From Holophagaceae bacterium (lineage in GTDB: Bacteria > Acidobacteriota > Holophagae > Holophagales > Holophagaceae): a DNA stretch of 10,178 nt. A model generated the notes under the pieces. That model ran no database searches. It was not told the DNA's origin and saw nothing but the letters and a program-made list of their open reading frames with translations. Location: the NCBI GenBank assembly GCA_025353305.1, contig JANXQX010000179.1:1-10178 (forward strand), given 5' to 3'. Positions within the stretch are counted from its first letter, which is position 1. Every line of letters begins with the position of its first letter. Positions 1 through 5,402 of this stretch are shown here, piece by piece. The position numbers and the translations under genes are program-made.

Positions 1-393
1 CGCGCTCTTGCCTTTGCTGGTCGTATCGGGATTCGTGCCCTTGATGGGCGGTGAGGCTTTCGTATTTCCCACGGTGTCGGGGATCCTGCCGGCCGGCTTC
101 TCAATGACTTTCGGTGCAACGTCTTCCACGCGACGGATGCGCTGGCTGGTATTTCCCTCAATCTGGGGACCGCTGCCGCCACTGGGTCCTGTTGGCGCGG
201 CTCCCGGAAGGGTCACCCAGGTGACCTTTTTCGGCTCGGGTGCTTCCCCATGGGTCCGGCCCACAAAGAGCGAAAGGGCCACCAGACCCAACTGGATGCT
301 CAGCACTGCTCCGCCCACCGCCATGGCCACAGGGAAGCGGATCCTTCCCAGCGCCGCGCGCTCCTGGAGAAGGACATACAGTTCCTGGCTCAT
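1..393 (-). CDS. TonB/TolA-like periplasm-spanning energy transducer, N-terminal part (3' end outside window)
   Basis: Only the first 131 codons are present; the frame is still open at the left edge. After a short cytoplasmic N-terminus (about residues 1-20) comes one hydrophobic segment (about 21-45). A Pro/Gly/Ser-rich stretch follows, containing EPKKVTWVTLP at about residues 52-62. This is the usual start of TonB- or TolA-like proteins: an inner-membrane anchor followed by an extended periplasmic linker. Family members carry the energy of the ExbB/ExbD or TolQ/TolR proton channel to the outer membrane. The start is well supported: its ATG shares one base with the stop codon of the upstream ExbD/TolR gene (TGATG), and AGAAGG lies six bases before it, so translation is probably coupled. 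The C-terminal domain that would separate TonB from TolA is not visible, so no symbol is given. Confidence 0.8.
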   Translation of the reverse strand, partial: MSQELYVLLQERAALGRIRFPVAMAVGGAVLSIQLGLVALSLFVGRTHGEAPEPKKVTWVTLPGAAPTGPSGGSGPQIEGNTSQRIRRVEDVAPKVIEKPAGRIPDTVGNTKASPPIKGTNPDTTSKGKSA

Positions 394-812
394 CACTTAC
401 CTTCTGCTTCCAGCGAGGCCTGTGTTACAAATCCCACTTGCGAGAAGCCCGCCTCGCGGATGCTGTCCACCACCGCGATGACTCGGCCATAGGGCAGATT
501 GTGGTCCGCCCGCACCATCACCGGCCGCTTCCGATCCAGCTTGGCCTGCTCGCGAAGCTGTTTTTGCAGCACGCCCAGCTGAACAAATGTCTTCCCAAAC
601 TGGATGCGGCCATCATCGGTCAACGTCACGGTCAGGGCCTCGGATTCCAGGCTCTTGCCGGTCCTGGCCTCCGGCAGGTTCACATCCACGCCCGTGGTCA
701 GCATCGGCGCTGCCACCATAAAGATGATGAGCAACACCAGCATCACGTCGATCATGGGAGTCATGTTGATGTCGGCCATCTGGCCGTGCTTGGAACCGGG
801 AGTGAAGGACAT
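393..812 (-). CDS. ExbD/TolR family proton-channel subunit
   Basis: A 139-residue protein of normal ExbD/TolR length. It has a short cytoplasmic N-terminus, one transmembrane helix at about residues 19-37 and a periplasmic domain. The segment INMTPMIDVMLVLLIIF contains the family's conserved membrane aspartate (D22), which is protonated during proton flow. VNLPEA (about 44-49) after the helix is also typical. In this family the subunit works with an ExbB/TolQ partner to energise a TonB or TolA protein, and such a protein follows here with a one-base overlap. The expected exbB/tolQ gene is not directly upstream; a secreted cysteine protease gene lies there instead, 126 bases away. No extension upstream of the ATG is possible because an in-frame TAG lies three codons before it. 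The GAAGG immediately before the start is closer than an ideal ribosome site. I cannot separate ExbD from TolR by eye. Confidence 0.92.
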   Translation of the reverse strand: MSFTPGSKHGQMADINMTPMIDVMLVLLIIFMVAAPMLTTGVDVNLPEARTGKSLESEALTVTLTDDGRIQFGKTFVQLGVLQKQLREQAKLDRKRPVMVRADHNLPYGRVIAVVDSIREAGFSQVGFVTQASLEAEGK

Positions 813-938
813 GCCTTCAGTCTAGGCCCAGCAGTCCTCCAACTCCAGGTTTGTCACAATCACGCATGTTCAGATCACACGGCGCTGCGCACTCCCAACC
901 GAGGATTCGCCTCGCCTTCGTGGATTCCCCGAAATGGA
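813..938 (-). other. Gap between the papain-like protease gene and exbD/tolR
   Basis: This 126-base spacer contains a small stem-loop at 900-914 (CGAGG/CCTCG around a five-base loop) that is not followed by a T run. No convincing -35/-10 pair was found. It is unresolved whether the exbD/tolR pair has its own promoter or is read from the protease gene upstream. Confidence 0.4.
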
Positions 939-2090
939 TCAGATTTTTTGATGGATGGGCTGCAGCTTCAATCCACCCTGCATGATCTTCTCCCATGCGA
1001 GTCTATCGATTTGGTAATGAGTCGGATGGCTATGGATCCACACAGCATCAGTCTGGATTCCATGAATGCCATAGCCAACCCAGGCGTAACCCTTTTCAGT
1101 GCCGAATCCGCAGGGGTCGCCCCAGGTCGCGCTGCCCCAGGAATTCTTGATCAACCAGGCGTTCTTGCTGTTATCCCATCCGATGATCAAGACAAAATGG
1201 CCACCAACCGTGTGACTCGTATCGGTGTCGTCATACACGCCCCCTGTGTAGCTGCCAAAGGTCCCGCCCGCATCGATCCAGGTGCCCACCGGACCATGCT
1301 CGCAAAGCGCCTGTTTGACCTCAGCCACGGTGGCCTGTCCGTTGGTGCCATGGCAAAATCCCCAGGCCATGCCGCCATAAGGTTTGAAGATGCCCGGATT
1401 CGGGGTTCCAGCCGTGCCGATGTCGGGGTCGGTGGTTTCGGCCACGGTGCCCTTGTTGACCAGGAAGTTGACGGCCTTGAAGCACCAGCCACCGGCGTTG
1501 TAATTGCCCGGCACATACCAGTCCGCGAAATCATTCGTGATGACGTAATGCTCTGAAGCGTCGATCTGTTGATTGTTGACGAGCCGGGAAGATGACTCCA
1601 GCGCGGCAGTGGCGGCGTAAGCCCAGCAAGTGCCGCCCAATTGCCGCCTGACCGGGCTGACCATGCCTGATGTGCGCCAATCGAGTTTGGAGTCCGTGGG
1701 TTTGGGGGCCAAATACAACAATGGGATTTTCATCTTCAATGCGGGATTGACCTTCAGTGCCTTGGTCAGGGCCTGTTCATTCAAAGCCAGCACCTTTTTG
1801 CTGATTTCATTCTGTTTCGTCACGACGGTAGGATCCGTGTTACGCACACCTCCAGTGATCTCAGCGAGTTTGTGCTCCATCGCATAGGTGAAACCCACCG
1901 TGAAGTGAAGCTTCTTATCGGTGATCTGCTTGCGATGCTTCGATAGCAGTAGCTTGATCTCCGGAGAGGCTGTCTTCTCTCTTTCTATATAGGTTTGAGC
2001 ATGCTGCAGGGTTGGCGACTGGGCAAACAAGGTGGCCGCTGCCAGGGCGGGAAGGAAGGCCATTGATCTGAACAGGCTTGAAGGGCGCAT
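939..2090 (-). CDS. Secreted papain-family (C1A) cysteine protease
   Basis: A 383-residue protein with a Sec signal peptide (about residues 1-24, ending ATLFAQ). An N-terminal segment of about 110 residues follows, then a papain-fold domain from about 134 to 355. All catalytic positions are visible: the oxyanion Gln150, nucleophile Cys155 in QLGGTCWAYA, His298 in GGHFVLIIGWD, and Asn316 in LIKNSWG. These are the hallmarks of an active C1A peptidase, and export implies it acts in the periplasm or outside the cell. The segment at about 25-133 occupies the place of a propeptide and may keep the enzyme inactive, but I do not see the classical ERFNIN pattern, so that role is inferred. Cys203, Cys246, Cys263 and Cys327 could form disulfides. 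A good ribosome site (AAAAGGA, about five bases before the ATG) fixes the start. A likely promoter lies about 165 bases upstream. Substrates are unknown. Confidence 0.93.
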   Translation of the reverse strand: MRPSSLFRSMAFLPALAAATLFAQSPTLQHAQTYIEREKTASPEIKLLLSKHRKQITDKKLHFTVGFTYAMEHKLAEITGGVRNTDPTVVTKQNEISKKVLALNEQALTKALKVNPALKMKIPLLYLAPKPTDSKLDWRTSGMVSPVRRQLGGTCWAYAATAALESSSRLVNNQQIDASEHYVITNDFADWYVPGNYNAGGWCFKAVNFLVNKGTVAETTDPDIGTAGTPNPGIFKPYGGMAWGFCHGTNGQATVAEVKQALCEHGPVGTWIDAGGTFGSYTGGVYDDTDTSHTVGGHFVLIIGWDNSKNAWLIKNSWGSATWGDPCGFGTEKGYAWVGYGIHGIQTDAVWIHSHPTHYQIDRLAWEKIMQGGLKLQPIHQKI

Positions 2091-2253
2091 GTGAATCCTT
2101 TTGGAGACAAAGGGTGAGAAAGGAATTCAATTCCCACTTGGCTTTCTTGAGGGTGTTGGACCAGCGTGGGACGCCTGGGTATGCGTAGGTCTGAAGCCGA
2201 AAATCGTAAGGGTCTCGGCGTTGTTGGGATTTGATGCTTGGAGGAGTAACTAG

Positions 2254-2282
2254 ATTGAAATCCACCCAGGCTCGGAGGTCAA
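2254..2282 (-). promoter_or_regulatory. Sigma70-like promoter for the papain-like protease gene
   Basis: On the minus strand, TTGACC (2282-2277) and TTCAAT (2259-2254) are separated by 17 bases. They match the -35 and -10 consensus at 5/6 and 4/6 positions. Transcription would begin near 2247, leaving a leader of about 155 bases before the ATG. The prediction is by eye; the location in the intergenic region with correct strand and spacing supports it. Confidence 0.45.
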
Positions 2283-2402
2283 GTCAAACGATCGATCAAG
2301 CCGGATGGGGGCGATCCTGGCTGATCTGGTTTCGGTAGTCTTCCGACACGGAATGGGTCTTCGCCAGATAAAGCCGACAGATTCCATGGCAAGGAAGGTG
2401 CT

Positions 2403-2421
2403 GGATTCTTGCGAAGAATCC
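2403..2421 (-). terminator. Perfect 8-bp hairpin downstream of the FHA-Lon gene
   Basis: The 19-base sequence GGATTCTT-GCG-AAGAATCC folds into a perfect eight-base-pair stem with a three-base loop. It starts 22 bases after the stop codon of the FHA-Lon gene. Position and symmetry suit a transcription terminator or a 3'-end stabiliser. There is no T run after it in the reading direction, so it is not a textbook intrinsic terminator. It could also be a protein-binding palindrome. Confidence 0.45.
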
Positions 2422-2443
2422 GGAACGACAGCGGACCGTGGAG

Positions 2444-5140
2444 CTACTTGCCCGTTGAAGCCGCCAATTCACTCCAGAATGTCGCCTGCCAATAGGAGGC
2501 GAGGGCCGTCAGTTTTTCGCTGTCGTTGCCTTCGCGGTGAGCGCCGGCCACCTGGTATGCCAGGCGCGCAGGTGTTGGAACGAATCCCACGGAATCTTTG
2601 GCCCGGGCCGCAGCTTCCCGGGCGTTGCGTCGGGCCAGTTCAAGCTGAGCCGTAAGAGCCCTGCGATTTTCAAGGACCACGCCACCATTTGCGTCGTAGC
2701 TTCCGCCCAGGGAATACCACTTGTTCACGAGCTTGGCCCCATCAAGGAAGGCATACCCCGCCGCAGCAAGACGCATGAGATTCACAGCCTCATTCGACCC
2801 GTTCTTGCCTGTCAGCTCCGAAAGAACTTTCGCTTTGCGCGCCAGATAGTAATCCATTTCCCGCGTGGCGACTTGTGCCTGGGCTTCTTCCAGGGACAGC
2901 CCCTTGACCTTTGCAACCTCCTCGGTGATGAGAGCATCGAAGTAGGCCAATACCGCGGCTGAGCCGGATGAGTAGCAGGTCACAGCCCGATCCACTGACC
3001 GTGCGCCCAGGGGCTTGGTGTCGCCTTCCTCGGAGATCAAATCCTGAAGATCCTTCGCGAATTCGAGATAGATCCTGGACATGCTGTAGAAACGCATGGG
3101 GAGCGTGATGCGCGTCATGAGTGTTCCCAGGCTCTCTTGCTTGAGCTGGATTTTGCGATCCTTGATGTCCTTCAGGAGGCCCACGGAGGCTGTCATGAAG
3201 TCATCTCCGATCATGGCCGAAGCCCGGGCCTTCACGTAGGTCGTGTAGGCATGGGTGGTGTTCACCTGTCCACCCCGCGTTTTGGCTTGGCCCTTGACTT
3301 CCAGTTCCTGGCCAAACGCTTCGATCTCGCCTTTCACGCCTGAGTCCGACTGGATGGATTCGATGAGGCCGGACTCGTCACCCTTGATCATGTGGGCGTA
3401 GGCGGTGGTCACCCGGGCGGCCACAGCATAGGAAAGCGCCGTTTGAACATAGCCTTGAAGCGCCGACATCAGGAATCCATTGCGCTCGTCACGTTTCGCG
3501 GCCTCGAAGGCCTTGGTGGCCTCGGCCTGCAATGGCGCATAGACCTGGGGCGGAACGCCTGTGGCCTTGGCTTCCTTTTTCAGTTCAGAGGCTTCGCGTT
3601 CGATGCGCGATTTCCAGACCAGGAGCTTGACCCGCAACTGGGCTTGAGTCTGTGGACCCGGCTCCATTTCTGTTTCGGCGATGGGTTCAGTGCGAGGCAA
3701 TTTGTCGCGGGTGAGGAATTCGTAGCCCTCGTTGATGTCCCCAATCTCTTTGACTTCAAGGCCCAGGCGCCGACCAACTTCGATGAGATCCACATCCAGT
3801 CCGGTTTTCAAATCCTTGTGATTGCGACATCCGATGGGAAAACCAAACCGCTTCAGGCCGGCCAGTTTGGCGCCTTCCATCTTTTGAACAATCCCGCCCA
3901 CTGGACCGGCGGTGCCATCAGGGTTGATGGTGCCGGTCATCGTGGTGCCCGGCCGGATGTCCTTACCGCGCAGCAGGGCAAGCATGGCCGAAGTAGTGAG
4001 CATTCCCGCCGAAGGTCCATCGGTGTGTCCGCCCACATGGACATTGAATTCGTAATCAGCGAGGGAGGCACCTACCGCACGGGTCGCATTGAAAGCTGCA
4101 AGCCAGATGGCCGTGCGCCACTGGTTTCCGCCACCACCCGCGAATTCCTCCGAGACCCCTACTGAAACAGTGCCCGTTTTGTTGGGACCCACGCGAATGC
4201 GTGCCGGCGCGATGCCCCCGGTGGCTGTGGGGCCGGCCTGGCCTGCGAACCAGACAAACTGAACCGTGGCCTCGCGGGGTTCGGAAAGCTGCGGCCGAAT
4301 ATCGGCACTCCCGACCAGGTCGAAACCCAACATACGCGCAAGTACCCAACCTCCGCATCCGAAGAACCCAAGCAAAAGGACCGCAACGGTAATCAAAAGA
4401 GCGTTTGATGGTTTCTTGGAGGGAAGAGGCTGGGGGGAATCGGGCGGATCCGCCTGCTTGGGGGCGCCGGGAATCGGCCCGCCAGCCTTGGGTGCCGCCG
4501 CGGCGTGGATCTCTTTCAGCTCAAGTTTATGGCCGCCGATTTTGAGCGTGACACCAGGAATCCAGACCATTTCGGTAATGCGCTCGCCATTGCACCAAGT
4601 GCCGTTGGTGCTGCCCAGATCGCGGATGCTGACACTGCCGCCATCGAAAAGGATCTCCGCATGGGTGGAGGAGCAACCGTGGTCCGCCAACACGATATCC
4701 CCCTCTTTTCGACCCACCACGGACCGGGCCTGAAAAAATTTCCGGGTCACGGGCGCTTTGTCCGGAGGATAGATGATCAGCACATAGAACTGGACGGGCA
4801 GCGCGCTGAGCGCTTCGATGTTGGCGGCGACGATCGTGCCGCCCGGCCCCATCGTGGCCGGGAGGATTTCCTTGAACTCCAGCCGATGGCCCCCGATCTC
4901 GATGCTCGCACCCTGTTTCCAGACCAGGTCGGTCACCCGCTGGCCATTCTGGAAAGTGCCGTTGGTGCTTCCAAGATCCTTCAGGCGAACCGAGGTGCCG
5001 TCGAACAAGATCTCCGCGTGGGTCAAGGAGCAGAGTGGATCGGGAAGCACGATATCCCCGGCCACGCGCCCTATCACGGTTCGGTCCCGGGATAACTCCA
5101 GTCTTTGCGGCTCCAGTCCTGGCGCGTGGATCACGATCAC
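2444..5140 (-). CDS. Membrane protein with two FHA domains and a Lon-type (S16) protease domain
   Basis: An 898-residue protein. FHA domain 1 spans about residues 1-92 (GR at 24-25, S38, H41, DLGSTNGT at 55-62). FHA domain 2 spans about 117-212 (GR 143-144, S157, H160, DLGSTNGT 174-181). Both keep the residues that bind phosphothreonine. A Pro-rich linker and one transmembrane helix (about 247-268) follow. A Lon-like proteolytic domain lies at about 305-475: Ser377 in DGPSAGM and Lys420 in GPVGGIVQK are 43 residues apart, the same spacing as the catalytic Ser and Lys of E. coli Lon. The last 400 residues are mostly helical and unrecognised. There is no AAA+ ATPase. Lysines before the helix suggest FHA domains inside and protease outside the inner membrane (inferred). 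The best canonical start is this ATG (or the GTG one codon before it), but a strong GGAGGG lies 24 bases upstream, too far to serve it well. Substrate and kinase partner are unknown. Confidence 0.9.
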   Translation of the reverse strand: MIVIHAPGLEPQRLELSRDRTVIGRVAGDIVLPDPLCSLTHAEILFDGTSVRLKDLGSTNGTFQNGQRVTDLVWKQGASIEIGGHRLEFKEILPATMGPGGTIVAANIEALSALPVQFYVLIIYPPDKAPVTRKFFQARSVVGRKEGDIVLADHGCSSTHAEILFDGGSVSIRDLGSTNGTWCNGERITEMVWIPGVTLKIGGHKLELKEIHAAAAPKAGGPIPGAPKQADPPDSPQPLPSKKPSNALLITVAVLLLGFFGCGGWVLARMLGFDLVGSADIRPQLSEPREATVQFVWFAGQAGPTATGGIAPARIRVGPNKTGTVSVGVSEEFAGGGGNQWRTAIWLAAFNATRAVGASLADYEFNVHVGGHTDGPSAGMLTTSAMLALLRGKDIRPGTTMTGTINPDGTAGPVGGIVQKMEGAKLAGLKRFGFPIGCRNHKDLKTGLDVDLIEVGRRLGLEVKEIGDINEGYEFLTRDKLPRTEPIAETEMEPGPQTQAQLRVKLLVWKSRIEREASELKKEAKATGVPPQVYAPLQAEATKAFEAAKRDERNGFLMSALQGYVQTALSYAVAARVTTAYAHMIKGDESGLIESIQSDSGVKGEIEAFGQELEVKGQAKTRGGQVNTTHAYTTYVKARASAMIGDDFMTASVGLLKDIKDRKIQLKQESLGTLMTRITLPMRFYSMSRIYLEFAKDLQDLISEEGDTKPLGARSVDRAVTCYSSGSAAVLAYFDALITEEVAKVKGLSLEEAQAQVATREMDYYLARKAKVLSELTGKNGSNEAVNLMRLAAAGYAFLDGAKLVNKWYSLGGSYDANGGVVLENRRALTAQLELARRNAREAAARAKDSVGFVPTPARLAYQVAGAHREGNDSEKLTALASYWQATFWSELAASTGK
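4505..5083 (-). repeat. Tandem FHA-domain duplication
   Basis: The two FHA domains of the FHA-Lon protein align without gaps at an offset of 119 residues (357 bases) through their core motifs. Shared residues include GR, GDIVL, HAEILFDG and DLGSTNGT. DNA similarity is also still visible (for example TGCCGTTGGTGCT on the plus strand in both copies), so this looks like an internal duplication and not two unrelated acquisitions. Confidence 0.85.
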
Positions 5141-5182
5141 GAATGAATCAGGGAAAATGATGGTCCCTCCGCATCACAGCTA

Positions 5183-5195
5183 CCACCTCAGGTGG
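5183..5195. promoter_or_regulatory. Operator-like palindrome upstream of the FHA-Lon gene
   Basis: CCACCT-C-AGGTGG is a perfect inverted repeat with a one-base centre, 43 bases before the FHA-Lon start and downstream of the candidate promoter. A regulator binding here could block transcription. A small RNA hairpin is less likely given the one-base loop. The bound protein, if any, is unknown. Confidence 0.3.
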
Positions 5196-5294
5196 GCATG
5201 AATTTTACAAAGGTTACCATGGGTGGCCCTGCGCCGAGATAGTCCTTCGGCGAGTCAGGGTTCATGCGCCAATGGCTTCGACGGCATCCGAATT

Positions 5295-5322
5295 TGTATA
5301 ATCAGCACACCGTTGCGGTAAA
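5295..5322 (-). promoter_or_regulatory. Possible promoter for the FHA-Lon gene
   Basis: On the minus strand, TTTACC (5322-5317) and TATACA (5300-5295) are 16 bases apart. Each matches four of six sigma70 consensus positions. The leader to the ATG would be about 150 bases and would include the palindrome at 5183-5195. This is a weak match by eye. Confidence 0.3.
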
Positions 5323-5329
5323 ACAATCC

Positions 5330-5345
5330 GGCCATGAGGATGGCC
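5330..5345 (-). terminator. Stem-loop downstream of the caspase-like gene
   Basis: On the minus strand GGCCAT-CCTC-ATGGCC makes a perfect six-base-pair stem with a four-base loop. GGATTGTTTT follows, giving a short T run. It begins 57 bases past the stop of the caspase-like gene, a normal place for an intrinsic terminator. The T run is weak and set back from the stem. Confidence 0.45.
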
Positions 5346-5402
5346 ACCCGGCGCCAGAAGCCTAGCAGAATGCTCCATGACCCAGGCTATTTCGTACCGG
5401 CC

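Larger units (their letters stand above)
2091..2443. other. 353-base intergenic region
   Basis: The region separates the FHA-Lon gene from the papain-like protease gene. It contains a perfect hairpin near the FHA-Lon stop and a promoter candidate nearer the middle, both listed separately. Short open frames cross it on both strands, but they have no recognisable motifs or good ribosome sites, so I see no gene here. The leader at 2091-2247 shows no riboswitch-like structure I can identify. Confidence 0.5.
5141..5402. other. 262-base region between the caspase-like and FHA-Lon genes
   Basis: No gene is seen here. The region holds a stem-loop just after the caspase gene, a possible promoter, a stem-loop at 5232-5252 (CGCCGA/TCGGCG, nine-base loop, no T run) and a 13-base palindrome, so FHA-Lon is probably transcribed separately from the caspase operon. 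Confidence 0.5.

Noticed and set aside
900..914. Stem-loop CGAGG/CCTCG as a terminator after the papain-like gene
   Set aside because: The stem is only five base pairs, with no T run after it.
240..1556. 438-codon open frame on the plus strand
   Set aside because: It lies antisense across the TonB-like, ExbD/TolR and papain-like genes, all of which have strong family motifs. Its translation has no recognisable domain and is rich in His and Arg, as expected from antisense of GC-rich genes.
1915..2265. 116-codon minus-strand open frame upstream of the papain-like gene
   Set aside because: It overlaps the start of the protease gene in another frame and has no motif. The promoter candidate and leader explain the region better.
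3392..4165. 257-codon plus-strand open frame
   Set aside because: It is fully antisense to the FHA-Lon gene, including its catalytic region, and shows no family motif.
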